16,000 nt of DNA from Chrysomallon squamiferum (lineage: Eukaryota > Mollusca > Gastropoda > Neomphalida > Peltospiridae). The notes below the pieces were generated by a model, which was given only the letters and a program-made list of their open reading frames with translations, did no database searches and had not been told where the DNA came from. This document shows, one piece after another, positions 10,630 through 16,000 of the stretch (position 1 is its first letter; each line of letters begins with the position of its first letter). The stretch covers positions 44,085,152 to 44,101,151 of the forward strand of contig CM022665.1 of NCBI GenBank assembly GCA_012295275.1, written 5' to 3'. The position numbers and the translations under genes are program-made.

Positions 10630-13600
10630 CAAAATCAGTTGCCTTTATGCTTAGTAATATAAAATTTTAGAAAGTACTATAATGTAGACTGTATCAAATT
10701 ATTTTCAGGGTGCCATCAGGTCAGAACTTCAGGGAGTGGCTCACATGGTTCTGGATAAAACCGGAATGGATTTCACAGCTGTCCAGGTTTTTAACATTTT
10801 TCTCTTGTCAATTCTTAAAGAATAGTTAGATTATTATTTACAATATAATTTATCTGATAGACATGGGATTTAAAAAAAAAAAAAAAAAAACAATATTAAT
10901 TTTATGATTATTTGAATGATAGTTAAGCTTTTTCTGAGAAAATTATTATTAAAATAAATTTTAAAAATAAATAAGTTTTTTTTTTTTATATCTTTTTTTG
11001 ATTTTTATTTTTTTTTATTTTTATTTTTTTTTTTTTTTTTTTTTTATTATTCATTTTCCATTCAATATTAATAATGCAATACATTTCCAAGTTAATTTAC
11101 ATCAGTCATGATAATGTGATGTCACTTCCTGTTATTTCCAGGGAGCTCTCGCTGCAGGGAAGTACAATATTTTGCTGCGGTTGTTGAAGCGGATGCCAGA
11201 CTCAAATCGTCTCCATGGCACCAACTCTGAAGGTCAAAACCTGTTTCATTTGCTGGGACTAAAAACAAAACCGGAAGTCGACATAGATCTTCAGCTGAAA
11301 GTAAGTGTTGGGAAATTTGTTTTTATTATTAAAGTTGTTGCTTATTTTTTTACTGTGGATCATTCTATAATTATTTTTTAAATTTATTTATTTATTTATT
11401 TTAATTATTAATTCTGTAAATATGTTCCTAATGTTCAAATAAATCTTGCTGTTTAAATCTGCAATTTTTAAAACAGTATTTGTTTTTTCCTTGAATTGTA
11501 CAAAAAGTATATGATAAATATCTTATTTTTTATTATTATTATTATTATTATTTATATGGGGAATGATAAATGTTTGGTTCTTAATTTATTTTTAGTTATT
11601 ATTAAAATTATTAGTTATTATTATTACAATCATTGTTACTGTTATTATCACTATTATTAATATTGCTATTACTATTATTACTGTTACTACTGCTATTATT
11701 ATTATTATTAATACTTCTATTATTCTTTTTATTACTACTGTTATTACTATTACAATTATTATTATTATTATTATTAATATTATTATTTACTATTACTATT
11801 ATTACTACTACTACTATTATTATCACTTTGACTACTATTAATAATATTATTATTGATGTTGTTGTTGCTGTTGTTGTTATTTGTGTGTATCTGACTGCAG
11901 GTTGCTGAAGTTCTCAGACAGAAAGGAGTTGCTGTTGGTTTACGTGATCGGCATGGATGTACACCACTTCATTACGTCGCTCTCAACCACCATTCACCAA
12001 AACTTGGCAGCTTTCTCATTGGTTTGTAACTCTGAATCTTCCATGACAAGAACCAATAGTTCCCAAATTAATGTTGCTGAATATGTGTTTGCTATGATTA
12101 ATTCTGAATTACAAGTTTTCTGTTTTTCTGTTATCTTGTAGAAGTCTAACTTTTGCTAAGTCAGAAATTAACATGTTCATCAGCAGAAATATATTTGTAT
12201 ATAGAAATACTAATGTAGATATATTAAGACAAAAGAGTATTTACATTATAGATGTGTATAGGTTATTTGTTTTGTTATTCAAATTTTTTTTTTTTTATTT
12301 TTTTTTTTACTGTTTATTCAGTTGCAAAGTCTTGTTCGTACATTATCCAAATATGGCTGAAATTTATGAATTTAAATTAGCATACTGGGTTTATAATTTG
12401 CTACAGAGAAAAGTGTGTTTTTAAAAAAAATATATTAAATTTTTAAAAAATCTGCTTATTTCTCTTGTAGGATTTTTTTTTTCTTGTTTTTTTTTTTGAA
12501 ATAAATAGATTGTAATTACATTTTTAAAATTTTATTTATTTATTTATTTTATATATTTGTTTTATTTTATTTATTTATTTATTTTCAGAAAATGACCCGA
12601 CTCTAAGTCTGAGGAAGACAGACAATTATGGCAGAGATGTTTTAGCTGCTTATCTCTGGGATTTCGGCAAAATCACATCGACCAAAATTCCTGAAAAAGT
12701 CACGTAAGTGTTTTTGAAATGGGGAATTCTGACTTATTATTTATAGTGTCATCACCATTAAAAATCCTTACCAAAACAATAAAATGGCAGTGTGTGTTTT
12801 GTTTTAGCTGTCTATGCCCATCCTGCAGTGGTATAGTTAAAGTTCTAAAAGACTGATAGACTGGGGGGTTTTTTGTTTGAGTTTTAATTATCTTCAACCA
12901 TCATCCACAGAAATGTTTAGAAATCCTTAAAATAGCTTTGATAGACTGGTTTTTCATTTTAGTTTCAACTATTTTCACCCAGAACCAAAATAAATATTTC
13001 AAAATTTTTAAAAAAAATAAAATAATAATAATAATAATAATTTTCCTTTACCCATTATCCACAGAAATGTTTCAAAATCCTTAAAAAAAAAAAAAACAGA
13101 CTTGTAGTTTGTCTCATGTTTTCACTGTCTTCTTCTTTATCATAAAACTTTCTCAGTTACACACAATTTGAATTAAATAAAAAAATTTACAGTTTTATTA
13201 TGCTGATATTTAACATACTATAACTTCACAGAGCTTGGATGGAGATGCTGTTTAACAAAGGAGCAGTAGTGGACATCAGATTCAACAGACCACTGCCCGA
13301 TCCTCTTCTGTTTGGGTCGGCCATCTTTGACAAGTGTCCCGACTACTTCTCCACAAAGGAGGAGACGGCCACGTCGCCACTGATTCTGGCTATCCACCAC
13401 TACTACTTCGGCATGGCTCAGTATCTGCTGGACCACGGAGCATCGCCAGATTTCCCAGACAGTCGTGGTATCACACCTCTGATGCATGTCGCAAAAATGG
13501 TAAAATTTTAAAGATATTTTTTAAAAAACAAAATGGTCAAAATGTTTTTAGTTATGTTTGGGCATGATATCAGTTTTGACCTGAAGTGAAAAGTAAAGTT

Positions 13601-14716
13601 TAAAATTCTTTATGCTGTATTTTTGGAAGGGTTTTAATTTTTTTTTTATTTTTTATTTTTTTTTTTTCAAAGTTTTAAAAATTTTCGTAATGCTGCATAT
13701 CTTTTAAAAAAGTTGAAATTGTTTGTTTAGAACACTTTAAGAATTGTATATTTTTTGTATTCATTTTTCATTTCATTTTTCCTTAACTTTTTTTTACAAT
13801 TTTTTTTTGTAAGATAAGAATATCACCTACTGTAATTCTTATTTTGAAAAACACTATTTAAAAGAATTATACTTATAGTAAATTTTATTACAATTATATC
13901 TGTTTCTGAAATTAATTTAAAAACCCCCCAAAAACTAACACATTAACATGCAGATTAGAACAGTATACAAGCCTACATATCTAAATACTGATAAAGATTA
14001 ATAATTCATACTTATGTTGTTTTTATTTACAGAATGATACTAAACTGGCCAAGCTGCTACTCAATCACAGCTATGACCCAGACACTGAAGAGGCAGCAGC
14101 AAAGAGAGATAACTCTAAACCACAGCTGATGAAGAAGATGTCACGCGATGTGTTCATGCTGAAACCAGACGGCAACCCGTCGCTGGACAACATTGAGGAG
14201 GATGTTGAGGACGAAAATGAAGCAGACGCCAACGAAGATGAGGCTCATGATGAAGACAATGACGATGCCAAAGAACATTTAGGTAAATTGTACAAATTGT
14301 TTTAGAAGTTTTGAAATAACAGTCTTATAATGATCTTGTGAAAGTGAGAACCTAGTTCAGCCACTCTTTAGTGTGTTAATGAATGAACACCACACAGGTA
14401 CAGTTTTATGTATTTGCACCTTTCCACAGATAGGAAAATGGGATGGGTTTTTTTAGAAAATAGACAGTGTGTGGAATAAGAAATAAGGTCCATTGAGACA
14501 AGTTGATCAGACAACTTGTTTCACTTTAAACAGATATTCACAGCATGTTATGTACAACATTGTAACAATAAACTCTTTTTTTAAAATTATTTTATTTTAT
14601 TTATTAATTTTTTTTTATTATTTCAATTTTTCTTGGGATTTCACATATTGAAAATTTCTTTTTCTGAATACTTAATTTTTGAGTGTCCAATTTTTTAATT
14701 ATTTACTTTTATTATA

Positions 14717-14747
<31 letters not shown>

Positions 14748-15683
14748 TTTGTTTTTTATTATTATTATTTTATTTATTATTATTAGGATTATTATTATTA
14801 TTACTATATTTAAATTTTTTTTTTATCAGATATTGAAGAACAGGAAGCAGAAGAAGATGACGATCATGGAAACGAGAGTGTTGATGACGACGATGACCAC
14901 GATGAACCTGCTGAAGACAGCGACCATGACACTGACATCCTGGACAGCTGCAGTGAGACAGACAATGTCCCCCAACTGACCAAACTCGGCTCAAAGCAGA
15001 CATCACTTCATAAAGAACAGAGTCTGCGAAGAAAAGGTCAGATTAGTTATTCTTAGAAATAATTGGTTAATTCGTTTTAATTTCTCGTAATTAATTGCAG
15101 TTGATAATAAAAAATATGGAAAAAAAAAGCTGGATTACACATCTTTATCATTATTATTATTATTTTCAAAAGATAATATTACTTCTTGAAAGTGAACATA
15201 TTAATTCTTGCCATATAATGTTATTATATAAGTCTATATTGTTGGACTGTATTTCACAATGTCTTTCTTTTACATTTTTAAACAAATTTTAATTCATTTC
15301 AGATTCACTTTTTACATTTACCATTTCATTTATTTATTCCTTTTGTACAACATTATTTATTTTCATCATTATTATTTTATTTTATTTTTTTTTTTTTTTT
15401 TTTTTTTTAAACAGACACATTTGTTGCCATAGAAAAAACGAGCTCGGTAAATCTAGACTACATAGATAGTCAAGGCTGGACAGTTATCCACCATCTTGTT
15501 TGTCCACTTCCTATGGGAACCTACGACAACGACGAAATGTTGTACATCCTGGCAAAAGCTGGTGCTTCCTTAGAAATGAAAGACAATGCTGGGTTGTCTC
15601 CCTTGAACCATGCTCTAATTCAAGGAGCACCGAAAATTGCTGCTCGTTTGCAGACGTTGATGAAAGTTGATCGTGAAAAACAA
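473..15683 (+). CDS. Ankyrin-repeat protein, probably a PME-5/tankyrase-like PARP; 19 internal exons, partial at both ends
   Basis: Nineteen exons join with consistent phases into 1050 residues without a stop (exon borders in the separate entries). The segment shows many ankyrin signatures (TPLxxA followed by two helices), for example NIAGLTPLIMAVESQKHE (residues about 253-270), TPLHYVAQNR, TPLHLAVDSN, TPLHLAAYRG, TPLSLAVLNK, TPLHYVALNH and TPLMHVAKM. It also has charged linkers at about 94-135 and 505-530, an acidic linker at about 855-930 and a final module with GWTVIHHLVCPLP. Ankyrin arrays bind partner proteins. In tankyrase-like PARPs they present substrates to a C-terminal ADP-ribosyltransferase domain. 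The family assignment rests on the overall look and the last module, recalled from invertebrate PME-5-like proteins, and is an inference. No WGR or PARP domain is in the window, so another giant ankyrin protein remains possible. Start codon and stop codon are outside. The introns carry the snoRNAs described below. Confidence 0.8.
845..924 (-). pseudogene. Antisense copy of exon 6
   Basis: Read on the minus strand, these 80 nt align without gaps to the whole of exon 6 (6583-6662), with 68 identities and 12 differences. The frame is open and encodes LQFGSNPNVT, then LEDGLEVTPLLTVAR, against LEYGSNPNVT and LEDGSEVTPLLTAAR in the exon. The base pair where exon 6 has its acceptor AG is AA, and the donor GTAAGT is replaced by ATGAGT, so it cannot be spliced normally. 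Recognisable similarity stops at the exon borders. It lies in the intron between exons 1 and 2, in the opposite orientation to the gene. Confidence 0.9.
1313..1375 (+). ncRNA. SNORD1: Box C/D snoRNA copy 2, snR38/SNORD1-like
   Basis: The terminal stem is TGCC (1313-1316) with GGCA (1372-1375). Box C is at 1318-1324, guide at 1329-1339, D' CAGA at 1340-1343, C' ATGTTGA at 1350-1356 and D CTGA at 1368-1371. All elements are intact. It belongs with copies 1 and 3, sharing the run around the guide and D'. It is the only copy in the intron between exons 1 and 2, 484 nt before exon 2. Confidence 0.88.
1860..2009 (+). CDS. Exon 2 (residues 44-93)
   Basis: The acceptor is TTATTCAG and the donor CAG|GTGAGA; phase 0 at both ends, 150 nt. 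It completes the repeat begun in exon 1 (KLVKFLVENGGTVSA) and encodes a further one (DKDGKNVLHLMAEQ). Its last dozen bases and its donor are the founder unit of the tandem repeat that follows. Confidence 0.85.
1998..2420 (+). repeat. Tandem repeat made from the exon 2 / intron border, about 7 units
   Basis: The motif GCAG|GTGAGA recurs with its GT at 2076, 2143, 2210, 2277 and 2339, and a diverged one at 2406. The true exon 2 donor at 2010 is the first unit, so the spacing is 62-67 nt. Each unit also carries GCTGAAAATACTGTTTTC and an AT-rich tail ending in TTTAG or TTAAAG. The last bases of the exon itself (TTAGCAGAACAG) match the unit's TTAGCTGAGCAG, so coding sequence was part of the amplified unit. 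Confidence 0.9.
2010..3041 (+). other. Intron between exons 2 and 3
   Basis: It holds the tandem repeat from the exon 2 border, then T-rich DNA, then snoRNA copy 3. Nothing else is recognisable. Confidence 0.75.
2773..2835 (+). ncRNA. SNORD1: Box C/D snoRNA copy 3, snR38/SNORD1-like
   Basis: The terminal stem is TGCC (2773-2776) with GGCA (2832-2835). Box C GTGATGA is at 2778-2784, guide at 2789-2799, D' CAGA at 2800-2803, C' ATGTTGA at 2810-2816 and D CTGA at 2828-2831. All elements are intact. It sits in the intron between exons 2 and 3, 206 nt before exon 3. Confidence 0.88.
3042..3221 (+). CDS. Exon 3 (residues 94-153)
   Basis: The acceptor is ATGCTGCAG and the donor ACG|GTAAAA; phase 0 at both ends, 180 nt. 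A charged linker (Lys/Glu-rich, then SEPMEVDDD at about 103-111) is followed by the start of an ankyrin repeat, DKHGMTPLLRACYVY (135-149). The linker may be a flexible surface insertion between repeats. Confidence 0.85.
3556..3622 (+). ncRNA. SNORD1: Box C/D snoRNA copy 4, divergent D'/C'
   Basis: The terminal stem is TTGCC (3556-3560) with GGCAA (3618-3622), the longest of the set. Box C is at 3562-3568, guide GTTATCCCTGT intact at 3572-3582, D CTGA at 3614-3617. Box D' has become CATA (3583-3586), while C' reads ATGATGA (3596-3602), a canonical box C. It may be a diverged functional copy or one losing guide activity. It is the first of three copies in the intron between exons 3 and 4. Confidence 0.75.
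4148..4209 (+). ncRNA. SNORD1: Box C/D snoRNA copy 5, snR38/SNORD1-like
   Basis: Box C is at 4153-4159, guide at 4164-4174, D' CAGA at 4175-4178, C' ATGTTGA at 4185-4191 and D CTGA at 4202-4205. The stem is GCC with GGC, with an outer T/C mismatch. It is nearly identical to copy 6 from the guide to box D, so the two are recent duplicates. Confidence 0.86.
4707..4768 (+). ncRNA. SNORD1: Box C/D snoRNA copy 6, snR38/SNORD1-like
   Basis: The stem is TGCC (4707-4710) with GGCA (4765-4768). Box C is at 4712-4718, guide at 4723-4733, D' CAGA at 4734-4737, C' ATGTTGA at 4744-4750 and D CTGA at 4761-4764. All elements are intact. It is the third copy in the intron between exons 3 and 4, 312 nt before exon 4. 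Confidence 0.87.
5081..5252 (+). CDS. Exon 4 (residues 154-211)
   Basis: The acceptor is TGTGTTGCAG and the donor GAAG|GTGTGT; it enters in phase 0 and leaves in phase 1. It encodes a mostly polar, helical-looking stretch (LDQVYQFGRDFIRVLIELTG) without a clear ankyrin signature. It joins exon 5 through a split Gly codon. Confidence 0.8.
5337..5380 (+). repeat. (ATT)n microsatellite
   Basis: ATT units interrupted once by a G (TATGATTATT), in the intron between exons 4 and 5. Confidence 0.93.
5560..5605 (+). pseudogene. Possible decayed snR38/SNORD1-like snoRNA
   Basis: The intron between exons 4 and 5 has no intact copy, but TTTCCCTGTCAGTCAT at 5572-5587 keeps the CCCTGTCAG that spans guide and D' in the intact copies. 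No box C, box D or terminal stem can be found around it. It may be a dead copy, or chance. Confidence 0.35.
5690..5746 (+). repeat. (CT)n microsatellite
   Basis: 57 bp of CT with one small interruption, ending 22 nt before the exon 5 acceptor site. It enlarges the polypyrimidine tract of that splice site. Confidence 0.95.
5769..5962 (+). CDS. Exon 5 (residues 211-275)
   Basis: The acceptor TTCCAG follows a long CT tract; the donor is CTG|GTAAAA; phase 1 in, phase 0 out. It encodes KYTMAHLMVEAKDRP and then a clear ankyrin first half, NIAGLTPLIMAVESQKHE (about 253-270), ending in VVTLL, whose repeat is completed by exon 6. Confidence 0.85.
6265..6437 (+). repeat. Duplicated intronic block carrying snoRNA copy 7
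   Basis: From 6301 to 6428 this block aligns end to end with 8396-8523 (both 128 nt). They share the upstream module AAAGAGTAGTTTCCC, GCCTCCCTTATAACA and the snoRNA. A shorter match continues upstream (GGATATAAT and GATAATCC near 6265 and 8300), with extra sequence in the second copy, and downstream through CACATTTTT. The upstream module itself looks like a 31-nt tandem duplication. Confidence 0.8.
6368..6428 (+). ncRNA. SNORD1: Box C/D snoRNA copy 7, guide with one wobble change
   Basis: The stem is TGCC (6368-6371) with GGCA (6425-6428). Box C ATGATGA is at 6373-6379, D' CAGA at 6394-6397, C' GTGTTGA at 6403-6409 and D CTGA at 6421-6424. The guide reads GTTGTCCCTGT (6383-6393): the A to G change at 6386 keeps a G-U pair with the rRNA. 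It shares about 128 nt with copy 8, including upstream flank. It is 154 nt before exon 6. Confidence 0.83.
6583..6662 (+). CDS. Exon 6 (residues 276-302)
   Basis: The acceptor is TTATTTAG and the donor AAG|GTAAGT; phase 0 in, phase 2 out, 80 nt. It encodes LEYGSNPNV (end of a repeat) and EVTPLLTAAR (start of the next). An inverted copy of exactly this exon lies at 845-924 in the intron between exons 1 and 2. Confidence 0.88.
6663..7230 (+). other. Intron between exons 6 and 7
   Basis: A TTTA repeat lies next to the donor, with the hairpin at 7092-7133 and a short GT run near 7175. No snoRNA is present. Confidence 0.7.
7092..7133 (+). other. Two-part hairpin
   Basis: TAGGCTTT (7093-7100) pairs with AAAGCCTA (7125-7132), plus one further T-A pair outside. 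Inside it, TGCAGT (7103-7108) pairs with ACTGCA (7113-7118) around the loop TTTG. Strand is arbitrary. Function is unknown; it lies about 100 nt upstream of exon 7. Confidence 0.6.
7231..7340 (+). CDS. Exon 7 (residues 302-339)
   Basis: The acceptor is TATTGCAG; the donor GAG|GTTTGT is weak but keeps the frame (phase 2 in, phase 1 out). It encodes YGNLACLKHLVNDQANVKV, the second half of an ankyrin repeat, and TPLHYVAQNR, the start of another. Confidence 0.83.
7341..7997 (+). other. Intron between exons 7 and 8
   Basis: Its first part (7341-7530) is less AT-rich and has GGATCAAATCC at 7469-7479, resembling a tRNA B box, but no tRNA fold follows. The rest is AT-rich without a recognisable gene. 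Confidence 0.65.
7998..8232 (+). CDS. Exon 8 (residues 339-417)
   Basis: The acceptor is AAAATAG and the donor CAG|GTAATT; phase 1 in, phase 2 out. It has strong ankyrin signatures: LLMAGADINAVDEDKCTPLH, then LAVDSNQ, a short insert (GTSNASTD), then FLLDKGADPF and RFPLHYVFIKIN. Confidence 0.88.
8300..8532 (+). repeat. Duplicated intronic block carrying snoRNA copy 8
   Basis: This is the partner of the block at 6265-6437, in another intron of the same gene and in the same orientation. It has about 58 nt of extra AT-rich sequence between GATAATCC and the TTTTTAAAGAGTAG module. Confidence 0.8.
8462..8523 (+). ncRNA. SNORD1: Box C/D snoRNA copy 8, snR38/SNORD1-like
   Basis: The stem is TGCC (8462-8465) with GGCA (8520-8523). 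Box C GTGATGA is at 8467-8473, guide at 8477-8487, D' CAGA at 8488-8491, C' ATGTTGA at 8498-8504 and D CTGA at 8516-8519. All elements are intact. It lies in the intron between exons 8 and 9, 460 nt before exon 9. It is the last copy in the window. Confidence 0.86.
8984..9143 (+). CDS. Exon 9 (residues 417-470)
   Basis: The acceptor is CCCAACAG and the donor CAG|GTCAGT; phase 2 in, phase 0 out. It encodes ESTLHDPIELCRLLTAAMRD and an ankyrin start, QQTPLHLAAYRGATICCMHF. Confidence 0.87.
9144..9626 (+). other. Intron between exons 9 and 10
   Basis: A short ATC repeat and T runs are followed by a higher-complexity stretch (9360-9510) with a possible long imperfect stem, GGCTTGATC (9368-9376) against GATTAAAGCC (9440-9449). 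No snoRNA boxes are convincing. Confidence 0.6.
9627..9703 (+). CDS. Exon 10 (residues 471-496)
   Basis: The acceptor is ATTTTCAG and the donor ACAG|GTAAGT; phase 0 in, phase 2 out, 77 nt. It encodes the end of one repeat and the start of the next, DKDGNTPLSLAVLNKHD. Confidence 0.85.
9704..10154 (+). other. Intron between exons 10 and 11
   Basis: Poly-T runs and a short GA repeat near 9953. I see nothing else. Confidence 0.65.
10155..10350 (+). CDS. Exon 11 (residues 496-561)
   Basis: The acceptor is TTTCTCAG and the donor CAG|GTGATA; phase 2 in, phase 0 out. It finishes a repeat (CAIMLIQKGANV), then encodes a basic/acidic linker rich in Lys, Asp and Glu (about 505-530), then KWRPLQQWAKTFTDEKE. 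Confidence 0.85.
10351..10708 (+). other. Intron between exons 11 and 12
   Basis: TTTA-rich DNA and the (CT)43 tract only. Confidence 0.7.
10539..10624 (+). repeat. (CT)43 microsatellite
   Basis: 86 bp of perfect CT in the intron between exons 11 and 12, ending 84 nt before exon 12. The Ser-Leu reading frame across it is an artefact. Confidence 0.96.
10709..10786 (+). CDS. Exon 12 (residues 562-587)
   Basis: The acceptor is ATTTTCAG and the donor CAG|GTTTTT, which is weak. It is a 78-nt phase-0 exon encoding GAIRSELQGVAHMVLDK and DFTAVQ. Because it is frame-neutral and has a poor donor, skipping would leave the frame intact. Confidence 0.8.
10787..11141 (+). other. Intron between exons 12 and 13
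   Basis: Poly-A near 10871 and a long poly-T around 10980-11045. No recognisable gene. Confidence 0.7.
11142..11300 (+). CDS. Exon 13 (residues 588-640)
   Basis: The acceptor is TATTTCCAG and the donor AAA|GTAAGT; phase 0 at both ends, 159 nt. It encodes GALAAGKYNILLRLLKRMPD and EGQNLFHLLGL, a degenerate ankyrin-like pair of helices. Confidence 0.85.
11301..11900 (+). other. Intron between exons 13 and 14
   Basis: AT-rich, then almost wholly triplet repeats from 11527 to 11880. Confidence 0.75.
11597..11880 (+). repeat. Compound trinucleotide array (ATT/ACT/GTT)
   Basis: About 280 bp in strict triplet rhythm, mostly ATT with ACT, GTT, CTT and GTT/GCT variants, reaching to within 20 nt of exon 14. 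It reads as open frames on both strands (poly-Leu, poly-Asn), which are not genes. Confidence 0.93.
11901..12021 (+). CDS. Exon 14 (residues 641-681)
   Basis: The acceptor is GACTGCAG, directly after a long trinucleotide array, and the donor is ATTG|GTTTGT; phase 0 in, phase 1 out. It encodes VAEVLRQKGVAVGLRDRHG and TPLHYVALNHHSPK, a canonical ankyrin signature. Confidence 0.87.
12022..12588 (+). other. Intron between exons 14 and 15
   Basis: Unique AT-rich sequence with T runs, ending in TTTA repeats before the acceptor. No gene seen. Confidence 0.65.
12589..12703 (+). CDS. Exon 15 (residues 681-719)
   Basis: The acceptor is ATTTTCAG and the donor CAC|GTAAGT; phase 1 in, phase 2 out. It encodes NDPTLSLRKTDNYGRD and VLAAYLWDFGKIT, the end of one repeat and a degenerate next one. 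Confidence 0.84.
12704..13231 (+). other. Intron between exons 15 and 16
   Basis: It contains the degenerate 90-120 nt repeat and a short ATA run near 13023. No gene seen. Confidence 0.65.
12845..13130 (+). repeat. Degenerate repeat, about three units
   Basis: TTGATAGACTGGTTTTT near 12938 resembles GATAGACTGGGGGG near 12855. ATCCACAGAAATGTTT, followed by AAATCCTTAAAA, occurs near 12903 and again near 13060, with a weaker version near 12978. The unit is roughly 90-120 nt. Confidence 0.6.
13232..13499 (+). CDS. Exon 16 (residues 719-808)
   Basis: The acceptor is CTTCACAG and the donor ATG|GTAAAA; phase 2 in, phase 0 out, 268 nt. It encodes AWMEMLFNKGAVVDI, a Pro-rich loop (RPLPDPLLFG), then two ankyrin signatures, SPLILAIHHYYFGMAQYLLD and GITPLMHVAKM. 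Confidence 0.88.
13500..14032 (+). other. Intron between exons 16 and 17
   Basis: AT-rich with T runs and no recognisable element. Confidence 0.65.
14033..14282 (+). CDS. Exon 17 (residues 809-892), ankyrin end plus acidic linker
   Basis: The acceptor is TTTACAG and the donor TTAG|GTAAAT; phase 0 in, phase 1 out. KLAKLLLNHSYDPD closes an ankyrin repeat. A basic stretch (KPQLMKKMSRD) is followed by a Glu/Asp-rich run that continues into exon 18. Confidence 0.86.
14494..14523 (+). other. 12-bp hairpin
   Basis: TGAGACAAGTTG (14494-14505) pairs with CAACTTGTTTCA (14512-14523) around the loop ATCAGA, with one G-U pair. It lies in the intron between exons 17 and 18. Function is unknown. Confidence 0.6.
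14718..14812 (+). repeat. (ATT)n repeat cluster
   Basis: Several ATT runs separated by T-rich pieces, just upstream of the exon 18 acceptor. Confidence 0.9.
14830..15036 (+). CDS. Exon 18 (residues 892-961), acidic linker
   Basis: The acceptor is TTTATCAG and the donor AAAG|GTCAGA; phase 1 at both ends, 207 nt. The first half is almost entirely Asp, Glu and His; the rest is a Ser/Thr-rich segment ending in the basic EQSLRRK. It looks disordered, a probable spacer between the main ankyrin array and the C-terminal part. Confidence 0.84.
15037..15414 (+). other. Intron between exons 18 and 19
   Basis: AT-rich, ending in a long poly-T tract before the acceptor. Nothing else seen. Confidence 0.7.
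15415..15683 (+). CDS. Exon 19 (residues 961-1050), GWTVIHHLV module
   Basis: The acceptor is TTAAACAG and the donor CAA|GTAAGT; phase 1 in, phase 0 out. It encodes DSQGWTVIHHLVCPLP, then DEMLYILAKAGASLEMKDNA and GLSPLNHALIQGAPKIA. This is a terminal ankyrin pair whose first helix has the unusual VIHHLVCPLP pattern. I associate it with PME-5-like PARPs, just before their WGR/PARP parts. Confidence 0.86.
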
Positions 15684-16000
15684 GTAAGTGATGTGAAGTC
15701 TTTGACTATTTCTTCAATTAAATTTTTTATTTCTTTTTTTTGTAAATTTTTAAATTTTTTTATTTGTTAGAATATTTCTTAGATCTAACAGAAATTTTTC
15801 TTTCTTGTCATTGTTTTTTATTTTATTTTATTTTATACTGTATTTTTATTATTATTATTATTGTTTTCTTCATTTTATTTTTTTATTTTATTTTTATTAG
15901 ATAATTCAGATTGTTGTGTTGGGTTGTGTTTTTTAATCTATTTATTTATTTATTTAAATATTTCAGAAACCTTGTTTTCTTCATTATCTTTTTTTTTTTT
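15684..16000 (+). other. Intron after exon 19 (5' part)
   Basis: It starts with a strong donor (GTAAGT) and is AT-rich to the window end. An acceptor-like TTTCAG at 15961-15966 is followed by only 34 nt, too little to call an exon. Confidence 0.65.

Larger units (their letters stand above)
14283..14829 (+). other. Intron between exons 17 and 18
   Basis: The first 290 nt are of higher complexity and include the hairpin at 14494-14523; AATAAA follows at 14566 without other 3'-end signs. The second half is T- and ATT-rich. Confidence 0.65.

Noticed and set aside
10388-10654. Open frame with a long Ser-Leu run
   Set aside because: Produced by the (CT)43 microsatellite.
11611-11908. Poly-Asn frame on the minus strand and poly-Leu frame on the plus strand
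   Set aside because: Both are readings of the triplet array.
13218-13487. Minus-strand open frame over exon 16
   Set aside because: Shadow of the real exon, whose splice sites and ankyrin signatures are on the plus strand.
14566-14571. AATAAA as a polyadenylation site
   Set aside because: It is inside an intron of a gene that continues in frame, and the motif is common in such AT-rich DNA.
15967-16000. Start of a twentieth exon after TTTCAG
   Set aside because: The 34 nt read KPCFLHYLFFF and run into poly-T, which looks like intron.

Overview
The window is a gene-internal stretch of an invertebrate animal genome, best guess a mollusc or other lophotrochozoan (low confidence; the sequence shows only an AT-rich, microsatellite-rich metazoan locus). 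Everything coding reads on the + strand as one multi-exon gene. I could assemble 19 consecutive internal exons (473 to 15683) with GT/AG borders and matching phases. They give 3150 nt, an uninterrupted 1050-residue segment. Both ends of the gene lie outside the window: an upstream intron comes first and the last exon ends at a good donor.

The protein segment is a long ankyrin-repeat array with two charged linkers, a strongly acidic Asp/Glu linker (exons 17-18) and a last ankyrin-like module starting GWTVIHHLVCPLP. The overall look is that of the ankyrin-rich half of tankyrase-like poly(ADP-ribose) polymerases of the nematode PME-5 type found in invertebrates. The WGR and PARP catalytic parts that would prove this would lie downstream and are not in the window.

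The most striking content is intronic. Eight copies of one box C/D snoRNA sit on the + strand in the introns: one in each of the introns before exons 1, 2, 3, 6 and 9, and three in the intron between exons 3 and 4. A ninth possible relic lies between exons 4 and 5. Each copy has a TGCC/GGCA terminal stem (one with a mismatch), box C (RTGATGA), box D (CTGA), and usually a CAGA box D' and an RTGTTGA box C'. All eight keep an 11-nt guide, GTTATCCCTGT (one with a pairing-preserving change), complementary to the universally conserved ACAGGGATAAC of the peptidyl-transferase region of large-subunit rRNA. By the D'+5 rule this points to the methylation guided by the snR38/SNORD1 family.

Two more oddities stand out. 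Positions 845-924 hold a complete antisense copy of exon 6 (80/80 aligned, 68 identical), with the reading frame open but both splice sites damaged. Positions 1998-2420 hold a roughly 66-bp tandem repeat that has multiplied the 3' end of exon 2 with its splice donor. The rest of the introns is AT-rich low-complexity DNA with (CT)n and (ATT)n tracts and a few small hairpins.
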